DNA of 64,000 nt from contig NZ_JAIGNT010000004.1 of NCBI RefSeq assembly GCF_019711635.1, positions 124,001-188,000 of the forward strand, given 5' to 3'. This DNA is from Qipengyuania huizhouensis. Its GTDB lineage: Bacteria; Pseudomonadota; Alphaproteobacteria; Sphingomonadales; Sphingomonadaceae. The notes below the pieces were generated by a model. That model saw only the letters and a list, made by a program, of their open reading frames with translations, ran no database searches and was not told where the DNA came from. Both the position numbers and the translations under genes were made by a program. Numbering within the stretch: the stretch's first letter is position 1; each line of letters begins with the position of its first letter. Below are positions 55,106 to 64,000 of this stretch, piece after piece.

Positions 55106-56440
55106 GGTCTCGAACTGGCCCAGTTCCTTGGGGTTGAGCCTGACGATAAAGCGCCGCTGCGGACCGGCCTTGCCCTCCCCCGCATCCTCTTCGACCAAGA
55201 CTTCGCCATGTGCGTGGAGCCAGGCGATACGCCTCCCGTCGCTTGCGGAAAGCTCGAACTCGTGGATCGATGCTTTTACCGTAAGCATCTCCCCCAGTTT
55301 TTCCAGCAATTCGTCGATGCCTTCGCCACTGATGGCCGATACTGGCACAATATCGTCGCTGGAGGCTGCGTTATAGCTCAGTTCCTCGGCTCGATCTTCG
55401 TCCAGAAGGTCCCACTTGTTCCAGACTTCCAGGATCGGGATCGAACTCCCCCCGCCCTCATCCCCGATAACACCGAGCTCGGTAAGGACGCCCAGGACCT
55501 GCGCTTTTTGGGCTTCTGCAGAGGGGTTGGATATGTCGCGAACATGGCAGATCACGTCAGCAGCTGTCACTTCTTCCAGCGTCGCTCGGAAAGCCGCAAC
55601 GAGTTGGGTCGGCAGATCGGATATAAAGCCGACTGTATCGGAGAGAATAGCTTTCTCCACACCCGGCAAGGAAATGGCCCGCATAGTCGGATCGAGTGTA
55701 GCGAAGAGTAGATCCTCGGCCATGACCTCGGCCCCAGTCAGCCGGTTGAATAGCGTGGACTTTCCAGCGTTTGTATAACCGACCAGGGCGATAACGGGCC
55801 ATGGCGCGCGCTCGCGCCTCTCCCGGTGGAGGCCCCGAGTCTTACGAACCTGTTCCAGCTCCTTGCGTAAACGGCCCATCCTCTGACGGATCATTCGGCG
55901 GTCGGCTTCAATCTGTGTTTCGCCGGGGCCGCCTAGGAAGCCGAAGCCCCCGCGTTGGCGTTCAAGGTGAGTCCAGCTGCGGACCAGGCGGCTCTGTTGG
56001 TAGTCGAGATGCGCCAGTTCGACCTGCAATCGGCCTTCTGCGGTCGCTGCCCTCTCGCCAAAGATTTCGAGGATCAGGCCCGTGCGGTCGATGACCTTAC
56101 GCGACAGCTTCTCTTCGAGATTACGTTGCTGGATCGGACTCAGCGCACCGTCGACAACAATCAGTTCGGCATCGTTCTGTTCGCAGGCAATCCGGATGTT
56201 TTCGACCTGTCCTGCCCCAAACAGGAGGTTCGGCCGAACTTCACGCACCGGAAGAACGAAGCTGTCCACGATCTCGATACCGATAGCGAGCGCCAGCCCC
56301 TCGGCCTCGCGCAGGCGGCTTTCGGCGTCGAGGTCATAGCTTTTTCCCCGAATATCGGGGCAAATGACAAGGGCCCGCGCACCGCGCGAAACCTCGCCGA
56401 GGAGATCGTCGTCGAAGCTCAGTTGTCGTCCTCGTCCCAA
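55100..56440 (-). CDS. hflX: GTPase HflX
   Basis: A 446-residue ribosome-binding GTPase. An N-terminal HflX-specific domain ([16 protein letters not shown] and [21 protein letters not shown]) precedes the G domain: G1 [13 protein letters not shown]3 [11 protein letters not shown]4 NKWDLLDE. HflX splits stalled ribosomes after heat stress. The TTG start at 56440 lies inside the 3' end of hfq, giving a 22-base overlap; a later start is possible. hfq-hflX is a classical gene pair. Confidence 0.93.
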   Translation of the reverse strand: MGRGRQLSFDDDLLGEVSRGARALVICPDIRGKSYDLDAESRLREAEGLALAIGIEIVDSFVLPVREVRPNLLFGAGQVENIRIACEQNDAELIVVDGALSPIQQRNLEEKLSRKVIDRTGLILEIFGERAATAEGRLQVELAHLDYQQSRLVRSWTHLERQRGGFGFLGGPGETQIEADRRMIRQRMGRLRKELEQVRKTRGLHRERRERAPWPVIALVGYTNAGKSTLFNRLTGAEVMAEDLLFATLDPTMRAISLPGVEKAILSDTVGFISDLPTQLVAAFRATLEEVTAADVICHVRDISNPSAEAQKAQVLGVLTELGVIGDEGGGSSIPILEVWNKWDLLDEDRAEELSYNAASSDDIVPVSAISGEGIDELLEKLGEMLTVKASIHEFELSASDGRRIAWLHAHGEVLVEEDAGEGKAGPQRRFIVRLNPKELGQFETL

Positions 56441-56955
56441 TCTTCGGTCAGATCGACCGGAGTTGCAGGTTGAATGGTAGAAACAGCGTGCTTGTAAGCG
56501 AGTTGCACGAAACCGTCCCGCTCGAGCAACATGGAAAACAGGTCGTAGGCGGCGATCTTCCCCTGCAACATCACGCCATTGACGAGAAACATCGTCACCT
56601 GTGCCTCTGTCTCACGAACCCGGCTTAGAAAAACATCTTGGAGGAGCCGCTGTTTGGCACCTGAGCCCTGACTTGCGAATTGTTCGGCATCTATTGGCTG
56701 GCCAGGCATGATGGTGCTGACAGCGTGCTTATAAACCAGTTGGGACTGACCGTCTCTCCTGAGTAAAATCGAAAAATTGTCGAACCACGTCACAATCCCT
56801 TGGAGTTTCACGCCTTTCACAAGAAATACCGTCACCGGAGTCTTGTTCTTGCGAAGAAGGTTGAGAAATGCGTCCTGTAAACTCGGTTGCTTGCCATTCG
56901 AAGAAGCCGACTTGTTCGGCTTGGGGCGAGCGGAAAGCGTACGTTCGCCAGACAT
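56419..56955 (-). CDS. hfq: RNA chaperone Hfq, tandem double-domain form
   Basis: A 178-residue protein made of two Hfq (Sm-like) domains in one chain. Domain 1 (about residues 25-85) has [20 protein letters not shown] and [10 protein letters not shown]. Domain 2 (about 104-164) has [20 protein letters not shown] and [10 protein letters not shown]. Usual Hfq is a single 70-100-residue domain forming a hexamer; a tandem chain would need only three copies for a ring. The basic rim position (RKNK in domain 1) is RETE in domain 2, so the rim is weakened in the second half. The C-terminus is acidic (EDWDEDDN). Confidence 0.95.
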   Translation of the reverse strand: MSGERTLSARPKPNKSASSNGKQPSLQDAFLNLLRKNKTPVTVFLVKGVKLQGIVTWFDNFSILLRRDGQSQLVYKHAVSTIMPGQPIDAEQFASQGSGAKQRLLQDVFLSRVRETEAQVTMFLVNGVMLQGKIAAYDLFSMLLERDGFVQLAYKHAVSTIQPATPVDLTEDWDEDDN

Positions 56956-57125
56956 CTTGCGTGTCTCCTGTTGTTGGCGGCTATTGCTAAAGCCGCGGTC
57001 TGGACGCTCCCACCGCGTCCGGGCACCGGTTGTTTAGTCCGGATTTGAAACGCAATGTGGCGATTGCGGTGCCCGACCGCAATAAATAATTATTTCTGGG
57101 GGTTCCGAGCGAAATTGCTGGCGTG

Positions 57126-58508
57126 CTATTTGCGCTCACCGCCCTTGCGCTGGGCCATCCCAAGTAGTTTGAGTTTGCGATGCAAAGCTGAGCGTTCCAT
57201 TCCGATGAAACTCGCGGTTTTCGAGATATTGCCCGAAAATCTCCGGATCTGGATCGCGAGGTATTCCCGCTCGAAACTCTCGCGCGCTTCGCGCAAAGGC
57301 GCGCCCATCAGTGCCGCCATACCACCATTGCCTGCTGCATTTCCGCCTGAAATCTCTTCGGAAAGCATTTCGGCTTCAACCGTTTCCAGCTGATCGCGGG
57401 GTGTGAGAATAATTGTACGTTCGACCACATTGCGCAGCTGGCGCACATTTCCAGGCCAATCATAGGCCTGGAGTGCAGCCATCGCTTCTTCGCTGATTGC
57501 GGGCGGGCGAATTCCCTGCTCTGCGGCATATCGAGCGAAAAAATATTCGGCGAGTGCCGGAATATCGTCCCGCCGCTCGGAAAGAGAAGGTATCTCGACC
57601 GGCACGACATTGAGCCGATAGAAGAGGTCTTCCCGGAAGTTCTTGGCTTCCATTTCGCCGGCAAGGTCACGTGCTGTAGACGACACCACCCTTACGTCTA
57701 CGCCGATCTGCCGCGATCCCCCAACCCTCACGAAGCTCTGTTCGGTCAACACGCGTAGTATTCGCGCCTGTGTTGAGAGGGGCATGTCGGCAACCTCATC
57801 GAGGTAAAGTGTGCCGCCATCGGCGGTTTCGAGCAAGCCGGGCCGCACCAGCTTTCCATCCACTTCCTCGCCGAACAACTCTTCCTCGAAGCGTTCGGGA
57901 GTAATGCGTGCGGAATTCACGATGACAAACGGTTTGTCCGCCCTCGCCGACCAGCTGTGAAGCAAGCGCGCGGCGACTTCCTTTCCGGAGCCGGCAGGCC
58001 CGCTGATGAGGACGCGGCTACCTGTTTGCGCCACACGTTTGAGCGTGGCGCGTACCGTGTTGATTACGGCGGAATTGCCTGTGAATTCGCCCCCTTCTCC
58101 CAAACCTTCGCGTAAGCGTGTGTTCTCGCGCCGCAACCGCTCCGTTTCAGTGGCACGCTCGACGAGATGGAGCAGGCGTTCTGCTTCGAAGGGCTTTTCT
58201 ATGAAGTCCATCGCCCCGCGACTGACGGCGCTGACTGCAGTATCGATGTTGCCGTGACCGGAGAAGATTATAACCGGAAGTTCGGGTTCGCGGGCCTTGA
58301 TCGCGTCGAGCACTTCCAGGCCATCCATCTGGCTTCCATGCAGCCACACGTCGAGCAATACGAGGCTCGGACGCTTCTCATCCACGGCATCGAGAGCCGA
58401 AGCGCTGTCCGCCGCCGTCCGACACTCATAGCCCTCGTCGCTCAACACACCGGCTACAAGTTCGCGGATATCGCGTTCATCATCTACGATGAGAATGTCC
58501 AATGCCAT
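57126..58508 (-). CDS. ntrX: Nitrogen/respiration response regulator NtrX
   Basis: A 460-residue AAA+ response regulator. The receiver has DDERD and the phosphorylatable Asp in LVLLDVWLHG. The AAA+ domain has Walker A GPAGSGKEV, Walker B GTLYLDEVADMP and the C-terminal Fis-type helix-turn-helix (KTASFIGMERSALHRKLKLL). The sigma54-contacting GAFTGA loop is missing: after ELFGEE comes VDGKLVRPG. So it probably does not activate sigma54 directly and works through other polymerase forms, as reported for other alphaproteobacterial NtrX. The cognate kinase NtrY is immediately upstream. Confidence 0.95.
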   Translation of the reverse strand: MALDILIVDDERDIRELVAGVLSDEGYECRTAADSASALDAVDEKRPSLVLLDVWLHGSQMDGLEVLDAIKAREPELPVIIFSGHGNIDTAVSAVSRGAMDFIEKPFEAERLLHLVERATETERLRRENTRLREGLGEGGEFTGNSAVINTVRATLKRVAQTGSRVLISGPAGSGKEVAARLLHSWSARADKPFVIVNSARITPERFEEELFGEEVDGKLVRPGLLETADGGTLYLDEVADMPLSTQARILRVLTEQSFVRVGGSRQIGVDVRVVSSTARDLAGEMEAKNFREDLFYRLNVVPVEIPSLSERRDDIPALAEYFFARYAAEQGIRPPAISEEAMAALQAYDWPGNVRQLRNVVERTIILTPRDQLETVEAEMLSEEISGGNAAGNGGMAALMGAPLREARESFEREYLAIQIRRFSGNISKTASFIGMERSALHRKLKLLGMAQRKGGERK

Positions 58509-58511
58509 TAC

Positions 58512-60752
58512 TCAGCTTCCTGTTCTTGCATCGTTGGTTGCATCGGCGTCGGCTGCAGGGACACCATGGGGGTCCTTCGCAAAACGAAGGGTAACGCGAG
58601 TCCCACCGCCCTCGACCGAGGAAAAACTCATCTCTCCGCCGTGCTCTTCGACAATCTTGTTGACGATTGCGAGGCCCAGCCCGGTGCCCTTGTCACGCGT
58701 TGTCACATACGGCTCGAGAATACGCTCCCTATCCTGAGGGAGTCCAATTCCGTTATCGGTGATTGCGATCGCGATCGTATGTTCGTCCTCGCTCACATCC
58801 ACCGCGATTTGTCCGCGATAGTCGGCATCTGCATGGGCAGTGCGCGCTTCGATCGCTTCCGCAGCGTTCTTGAGAATGTTGGTAACGGCCTGCCCTAATT
58901 GGTGGCGGTCCGCCTGGATCTTGAGGGGCCCTTCCAGCGTAGTGGACAGGCCATAATTGATTTCAGGATTGGCGACTTCCTGGAGAAAGATTGACTGTCG
59001 TATTAAATCCAGTGCGTCCTCCGGACGGAAAACCGGTTTGGGAAGACGCGCGAAACTGGAAAATTCATCGACCATTTTTCTCAAGTCGCCGACCTGTCGG
59101 ACAATCGTGCTGGTCAATTCATCGAACAACTCCCCGTCCTGTTCTATTTGCTTGCGATAGCGGCGTTTGAGGCGCTCGGTCGCCAACTGGATGGGTGTGA
59201 GCGGATTCTTGATTTCGTGGGCGATGCGCCTTGCTACATCGGACCAGGCAGCCTGACGTTGATCGAGCAGTTGGCGCGTAATGTCTTCGAAGGTAATGAC
59301 GTGACCATCGCCCTCTTTGACCAGCTTGACGGCGAGCGTCATCAGTTCCCCCTGCCGGCTATGACTGACAACACCCCGCTCGAGGTTCGCAGCAACCATT
59401 GCGGCAATTTGAGGTGCCATTTCGTCCAGGGTTTCTGGTTGATTACCTCCCTGCCCGCCTTCTAGCAGAGTAGCTTGCGCCGGCGCATTCATCAGCAAGA
59501 CCCGGCGCTGGCCATCAACAGTAATGACCCCGGCACTGACTGACTCGAGAACGGCTTCGATAAAGCTACGACGATCCTCCAACTCGGCGTTGGCGGTAAC
59601 AAGCGCGTCGGTCTGGCGCTCAAGCTGAGCTGTCATGCGGTTGAAGGCACGGTTCAGCAATCCGATTTCATCCGCGCCTGTGCGCCCTTCTACCCTCATA
59701 CCGAAATTGCCCGCGCCGACTTTCCTCGCAGCGGCGACAAGGTCGGTGAGCGGCTCAACTTGTCGATCGGCAAAACGTAGAGCAAACCAGACGGCAATGC
59801 CTACAAGGGCAAGGCTTACGAAGAATAGCGCAAGATTGAAGCGGAGCTGGAGCGCGCGGGCACGAGAAGTCAATTCGTCATACGCACCTGAGATTGTGCG
59901 GGCCCGTTCCCAGCTACGAAAGCTCGCCCCTTCCGCATTTCGCGCTGTGTAAAGATAGATGCCTGCAACCCTGTCGATCGGTGCAATGGCCTCGATCCGC
60001 TCTGAGCTGCCCCGCACCGCCACCTGCTCGCCCCTGCGTAGGTCGCCGAGGCTTTCCTCGGTGAAGGCAACGGGATCGCTGCTCTCTGAAATATTGTACA
60101 ATACTGCCGTACGTGCAGTGCCGTCCGGCATGGCTTGCAGGATTGCACTTTCGACTACATCTCGCGGCTGTGCCTGGTATTCATAAACCAGCATGAAATC
60201 GGGATCGGTAACGGAAATTCGCTGCAGATTGGCACGCATGTCCATCGCCATCGAAATCGTTTCCTGCGCAAGATCCAGCTGGTTATCCTCGTAATAGCTT
60301 TCCGCCAGCGCATTGGCGTTTTCCATCAATCCGCGGGAATTGTCGGAGAACCAGAAGTCGACTCCCGACTGGAATAATACAGCAGCGAAAGCGGCGACCA
60401 GCAATGTGGGCACGGCGGCGACCATTGAGAAGAAAAACACAAGACGGACATGGAGCCGCGCCGTGCTGCCCGCCGCACGTCTTAACGCGAGCCTTCGTCC
60501 CGCCAGAACCAAAAGGGCCATAGCCGGAATCAATGTGCCGATCAGAAGCACCGCCACCTGGCTGCTCGGGAGCAATTGGCCGTCTGGTGGTGCAGACGTG
60601 AATGCAGCCCACGTCATAACTACCATCCCGAGAAACGTGACCGCTGCAGCGATTTCTATCAGAGAGATCAAGTTCGCTCTGCGTGACGTCACGACGAACT
60701 TGCGCCACCAGCGTGGGGTCCGTCGGGTCTGAGGAGCGGCCTGCGTCGCCAT
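58512..60752 (-). CDS. ntrY: Sensor histidine kinase NtrY
   Basis: A 746-residue membrane sensor kinase. Several hydrophobic N-terminal segments (about residues 25-140) and another near residue 310 flank a periplasmic sensing region. A HAMP domain (LRFADRQVEPLTDLV), a PAS domain, the phosphoacceptor His in [16 protein letters not shown], and ATP-binding blocks ending in GTGLGLAIVNKIVEEHGG follow. It phosphorylates NtrX, which is 3 bases downstream. Confidence 0.95.
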   Translation of the reverse strand: MATQAAPQTRRTPRWWRKFVVTSRRANLISLIEIAAAVTFLGMVVMTWAAFTSAPPDGQLLPSSQVAVLLIGTLIPAMALLVLAGRRLALRRAAGSTARLHVRLVFFFSMVAAVPTLLVAAFAAVLFQSGVDFWFSDNSRGLMENANALAESYYEDNQLDLAQETISMAMDMRANLQRISVTDPDFMLVYEYQAQPRDVVESAILQAMPDGTARTAVLYNISESSDPVAFTEESLGDLRRGEQVAVRGSSERIEAIAPIDRVAGIYLYTARNAEGASFRSWERARTISGAYDELTSRARALQLRFNLALFFVSLALVGIAVWFALRFADRQVEPLTDLVAAARKVGAGNFGMRVEGRTGADEIGLLNRAFNRMTAQLERQTDALVTANAELEDRRSFIEAVLESVSAGVITVDGQRRVLLMNAPAQATLLEGGQGGNQPETLDEMAPQIAAMVAANLERGVVSHSRQGELMTLAVKLVKEGDGHVITFEDITRQLLDQRQAAWSDVARRIAHEIKNPLTPIQLATERLKRRYRKQIEQDGELFDELTSTIVRQVGDLRKMVDEFSSFARLPKPVFRPEDALDLIRQSIFLQEVANPEINYGLSTTLEGPLKIQADRHQLGQAVTNILKNAAEAIEARTAHADADYRGQIAVDVSEDEHTIAIAITDNGIGLPQDRERILEPYVTTRDKGTGLGLAIVNKIVEEHGGEMSFSSVEGGGTRVTLRFAKDPHGVPAADADATNDARTGS

Positions 60753-60813
60753 CGTGGCGGCCTTACATCGCTACTGTTGCAGATTTGCAAGCATAAAAAC
60801 GACGAACTGGGCG

Positions 60814-62229
60814 TCAAGTTCGCTGTGCGAAGCGCTGCGGCCGTATGTCCAGCTCGCCGAGCTTCTTGCGCAATGTATTGCGATTGATGCCCAAAAACTG
60901 CGCCGCACGCAGTTGATTGCCGTGAGTCTCCCGAAGCGCGTGCTCGATCAGGGGTTTTTCGAAAGCAGCCAGCGTCTGCTGGTAAACGGTCCCCTCTATG
61001 GGTTTTTCCCGTTCCAGCCATTCTGCCAGTGCGATTTCGAGAGCGATCTGAGTGTTGCCAGCATTGGCCAGTGTTTTTGGGGGTAGAAGTTCGTCAACAA
61101 GGCTCGCTTCGATTACGTCGTTGCGTGCCATGAGAGCCATCCGAAAGACGAAATTTCGCAATTCTCTGACGTTGCCGCGCCATTCGCATTCGGACAACCG
61201 GGAAATCGCATCATCACTGATGGTATGGAGCGAAAGTCCTTCGTCTCTAGCTTCTGCCAGAAAATGACGGGTAAGGGCGCCGATATCGTCTGTCCGTTCG
61301 CGAAGAGGCGGCAAGTGGATCGGAACCACGTTCAAACGGTAGAACAAGTCTTCCCGAAATAGCCCGCTCGCGATCATCGGTGCTAGATCGCGGTTTGTTG
61401 CTGCAACGATGCGCACTTCGACTGCAATTTCCTGGCGTCCGCCCACGCGGCGAATCCGGCCCGATTGCAACGCACGGAGCAGCCTCGTCTGTGCTTCGGC
61501 GGGCATGTCGCCGATCTCGTCGAGAAACAGCGTGCCACCATTCGCTTGCTCGAATTTTCCAATGGATTGAGATTGGGCACCCGTGAAAGCTCCCCGCTCA
61601 TGCCCGAAAAGTTCGCTTTCGAGCAGGTCACGAGGGATTGCAGCCATGTTGACTGCCACGAATGGGCCTGTGCGGCGAGATCCCAACTGATGAATGGCCT
61701 CTGCTACCAGTTCCTTTCCCGTGCCGCTCTCTCCGGTCACAAGCACGGTGAGATCGTTCCGCAAGACGCGCGTGATCATGCGATAAACGTCCTGCATTGC
61801 GCGGCTGCGCCCGATTAATGGGAGTTCACTACCCACATCGTTGCGCTCTTCAACTTCGGTTCGGGGAATGCGCTCGGCCGCCTGCCGGACAGCGTGAGTC
61901 AGCTGATCGAGGTCGAAAGGTTTGGGAAAATATTCGAACGCTTGGCTATCGCTGGCGCGAATCGCGGTATCGAGCGTGTTCTGGGCGGACAGAACAATTA
62001 TCGGCATATCAGGAGCGCATTTGTGTACACGATCGATGGTATCGAGACCGTCACCATCCTCCAGCATGATGTCGGTTAGCATAACATCATAGCTTTCCTT
62101 TGCGAGCAGTGCGTCCCGCTCAGCCACACTGGTGCATGCTGTCAGGTCGAATCCCTCATCGCGTAGCGCTTCGGTGATTACAGTAGCAATGGCACGGTCG
62201 TCCTCGACCAGCAGGACCTTACGGCTCAT
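60814..62229 (-). CDS. ntrC: Nitrogen regulation response regulator NtrC
   Basis: A 471-residue sigma54 activator. The receiver has VEDD and Asp in VMLTDIMLEDG. The AAA+ domain has Walker A TGESGTGKELVA, an intact GAFTGA loop (GHERGAFTGAQ) and Walker B GTLFLDEIGDMP. The C-terminal helix-turn-helix is RAAQFLGINRNTLRKKL. It activates nitrogen-starvation genes such as glnA with sigma54. ATG at 62229 overlaps the ntrB stop by 4 bases; the long upstream extension in frame is inside ntrB and is not coding. Confidence 0.96.
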   Translation of the reverse strand: MSRKVLLVEDDRAIATVITEALRDEGFDLTACTSVAERDALLAKESYDVMLTDIMLEDGDGLDTIDRVHKCAPDMPIIVLSAQNTLDTAIRASDSQAFEYFPKPFDLDQLTHAVRQAAERIPRTEVEERNDVGSELPLIGRSRAMQDVYRMITRVLRNDLTVLVTGESGTGKELVAEAIHQLGSRRTGPFVAVNMAAIPRDLLESELFGHERGAFTGAQSQSIGKFEQANGGTLFLDEIGDMPAEAQTRLLRALQSGRIRRVGGRQEIAVEVRIVAATNRDLAPMIASGLFREDLFYRLNVVPIHLPPLRERTDDIGALTRHFLAEARDEGLSLHTISDDAISRLSECEWRGNVRELRNFVFRMALMARNDVIEASLVDELLPPKTLANAGNTQIALEIALAEWLEREKPIEGTVYQQTLAAFEKPLIEHALRETHGNQLRAAQFLGINRNTLRKKLGELDIRPQRFAQRT

Positions 62230-63302
62230 GACGATTTCCTGTCTGCGACGGGCAAGTTGATCCGAAAGTGGGTCAGGCCTGCGCGCTCGTCGCGCTCGTG
62301 GACGATGCGTCCGCCCATGTCGCGCAGCAATTTTCGGACGAGCGCAAGACCAAGCCCCTGCCCATTTTGTTTGCCAGATACGAATGGCTCGAACACATGA
62401 TCGCGCAAGGCGGGCGGAAGCCCGGGTCCGGGGTCGGAGACCGTAATTTCGATCGGAAGCCGCGTCGCCTTGCCGAATCGGATAGCCGAGAAAACCAGTC
62501 CGCTGACGAAGCGCGTGCGTATCACGATCTGCGCCTTTTCCATTCCCGCGCAGGCATCGCACCCGTTCGCCAAGAGGTTAATCAACACCTGTTCAAGCGC
62601 CACTTGGTCCGCTTCTACCGCAGGAAGGGAAGGATCGAATTCCTCGACCAATTCACACCCGTCCTCGCGTCCTGCACGAACGGTCGCCATCGCGTTACGG
62701 ATTGCTTGATGCAGGTTGCAAGGACCGGTTTCAATCCGATTGCGGCTACCAAGTTGTTGCATCCGATCGATCAGTCGAGCGATCCTGTCGACCTCACCTT
62801 CGATCATCGTGGCGAGCGGTCGGTCGCGTTCCGATGCACGTCGGGCTAGTAATTGACTAGCTCCGCGGATTGCGGAAAGCGGATTTTTGATTTCATGAGC
62901 AAGTACAGCAGGTGCACGCAGTTCGACCCGCTCGTCGTTTCCATTGTCGTCCTGTCCCTCTTGGCCCGCCTCGGATAGCGTTATGACACGCCACCCGGGA
63001 TGCGCGTGCATAGGAGAGCTTGTTATATTGACGTGTCGAGCACCCTGCCCCGCCTGAACGGATATGCCACGGGCGATGACCTGCGTACCGCAATTTTGCA
63101 GGCTCTCGCGCACCCGCTCGTTGTCAATTCTGATAACTTCCTCGATGCGCGAACCCAACAATCTATGAGCGCTCTGCCCTAGTAGCTCTTCCGCAGCCGG
63201 GTTGGCCTCTGCAATATGATTACTATCATCGAGCAGCAATACGGCAAATATCAGCCCGGAGATCTGTGCAGCGGCATCGGGTGCGCCCGGGGTCTCGTTC
63301 AT
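62226..63302 (-). CDS. ntrB: Nitrogen regulation sensor kinase NtrB (GlnL)
   Basis: A 358-residue soluble kinase. An N-terminal PAS domain ([15 protein letters not shown]) is followed by the H-box [15 protein letters not shown], an N-box and the G-box [13 protein letters not shown]. NtrB phosphorylates or dephosphorylates NtrC depending on PII. Overlaps dusB by 4 bases upstream and ntrC by 4 bases downstream, so dusB-ntrB-ntrC is one operon. Confidence 0.95.
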   Translation of the reverse strand: MNETPGAPDAAAQISGLIFAVLLLDDSNHIAEANPAAEELLGQSAHRLLGSRIEEVIRIDNERVRESLQNCGTQVIARGISVQAGQGARHVNITSSPMHAHPGWRVITLSEAGQEGQDDNGNDERVELRAPAVLAHEIKNPLSAIRGASQLLARRASERDRPLATMIEGEVDRIARLIDRMQQLGSRNRIETGPCNLHQAIRNAMATVRAGREDGCELVEEFDPSLPAVEADQVALEQVLINLLANGCDACAGMEKAQIVIRTRFVSGLVFSAIRFGKATRLPIEITVSDPGPGLPPALRDHVFEPFVSGKQNGQGLGLALVRKLLRDMGGRIVHERDERAGLTHFRINLPVADRKSS

Positions 63303-64000
63303 GCAGCCCGTCGACGAAGGAATGGTTCGTAGAAGCGCTCTAATTCCTCAACGACCTCAGCTGCTTTATCAATGAAGTTAACCCGATTGCGGAACTCGGC
63401 GGAACCGTGCATTCCCTTTGTGTACCAGCCGAGATGCTTGCGCGCGATCTTGACTCCGACCTGTTCGCCGTAAAGTTCGAGCATCTCTCGGTAGTGTTCG
63501 ATCACGACCTCATACTGCTCATCGAAGCTGGGGGTTTCGAGCTTCTCACCCGTGCGCCACCAATGCATCACCTGTGCCAGCAGCCAAGGCTTGCCGTAAG
63601 CTCCGCGCCCGATCATCAGGCCGTCTGCACCTGACTGTTCGAGTGCATTCGCGGCATCTTCAATGGTGCAAATATCGCCGTTGACGATGACTGGAATGGA
63701 AACAGCGTCCTTGACCTTGCGCACAAATCCCCAGTCGGCGCTGCCTTTGTACATCTGGTTGCGTGTGCGTCCATGAACGGTGACCATCTTCACGCCAAGG
63801 TCTTCGGCAATCCGCGCTAATTCAGGCGCATTGAGGTCGCCGTGATCCCAACCCATGCGCATCTTGACGGTAACCGGCACATCTACCGCCTTGACCGTCG
63901 CTTCCATCAGCTTTGTTGCAAGGGCAACCTCCCGCATCAGGGCTGAACCTGCGAGCTGCCCTACGACCTTGCGCACCGGGCAACCGAAATTGATGTCGAT
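63299..64000 (-). CDS. dusB: tRNA-dihydrouridine synthase DusB, 5' part outside the window
   Basis: The last 234 codons are inside the window and the start is off the right edge. The visible part begins [12 protein letters not shown] with the catalytic Cys, followed by [28 protein letters not shown] and [11 protein letters not shown], then [13 protein letters not shown], the flavin-binding blocks of Dus enzymes. It reduces uridines in tRNA. In alphaproteobacteria the gene is called nifR3 when it heads the ntr operon, as here. Confidence 0.94.
   Translation of the reverse strand: MDINFGCPVRKVVGQLAGSALMREVALATKLMEATVKAVDVPVTVKMRMGWDHGDLNAPELARIAEDLGVKMVTVHGRTRNQMYKGSADWGFVRKVKDAVSIPVIVNGDICTIEDAANALEQSGADGLMIGRGAYGKPWLLAQVMHWWRTGEKLETPSFDEQYEVVIEHYREMLELYGEQVGVKIARKHLGWYTKGMHGSAEFRNRVNFIDKAAEVVEELERFYEPFLRRRAA

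Noticed and set aside
60814..62562. The 582-codon frame as one long ntrC
   Set aside because: The first 111 codons lie inside ntrB in a different frame; the receiver domain begins at the ATG at 62229, with a 4-base overlap to ntrB.

Overview
The window is a stretch of an alphaproteobacterial chromosome, most likely from the Sphingomonadales and probably an Erythrobacter/Qipengyuania-type bacterium. I infer this from four things: the dusB-ntrB-ntrC-ntrY-ntrX-hfq-hflX order, the fused double-Hfq, a TonB-dependent receptor next to a TPR-sulfotransferase, and a dnaK promoter matching the alphaproteobacterial heat-shock pattern. No 16S gene is present, so the genus is a guess. Genes are packed tightly. 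Many same-strand neighbours overlap by 1-4 bases, and four convergent pairs overlap through their stop codons. I see no phage, transposase, integron or CRISPR array.

Layout: 1-3.6 kb holds a partial MoxR ATPase, an alpha/beta-hydrolase/OsmC fusion and parE. 3.7-7.7 kb holds the LpoA-like lipoprotein, rsmI, yraN, gshB and a DedA protein. 7.7-11.7 kb carries xerC, hemW, a CAP-domain protein, rdgB and rph. 11.8-21.3 kb is the heat-shock region (hrcA, grpE, then dnaK, dnaJ), interrupted by a DUF885 peptidase, a glycine-zipper lipoprotein, an indoleamine-dioxygenase-like gene, an HExxH protein and a PCu(A)C copper chaperone. 21.3-29.4 kb has a patatin-like protein, radA, cvpA, a NifU-like scaffold, an MHS transporter, alr and a PhaR-type regulator. 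29.5-35.3 kb has an archaeal/eukaryal-type proS, an M28 peptidase, rnr and a universal stress protein.

35.4-41.7 kb contains pdhC and lpdA of the pyruvate dehydrogenase complex. They are separated by an orphan AT-richer gene, a hotdog thioesterase and an unusual 21-bp-phased direct-repeat array just upstream of lpdA. A CPA2/Kef antiporter, a small acidic protein and tRNA-Ser(UGA) follow. 41.8-49 kb is a cell-wall and housekeeping block: an MltB-like transglycosylase, a D-Ala-D-Ala carboxypeptidase, tmk, holB, metG, tatD, an MBL hydrolase and a small membrane protein. All but the transglycosylase lie in a nearly continuous operon.

49-53.8 kb is an accessory pair, a TPR-sulfotransferase and a TonB-dependent receptor, next to a strikingly AT-rich 0.57-kb intergenic region. 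From 54.3 kb to the end are mazG and, on the minus strand, the nitrogen-regulation operon dusB-ntrBC-ntrYX followed by a tandem-domain hfq and hflX. The most unusual items are the double Hfq, the 21-bp repeat array, the AT-rich intergenic island, the orphan gene in the pdh cluster and the HExxH gene that lacks a canonical start.
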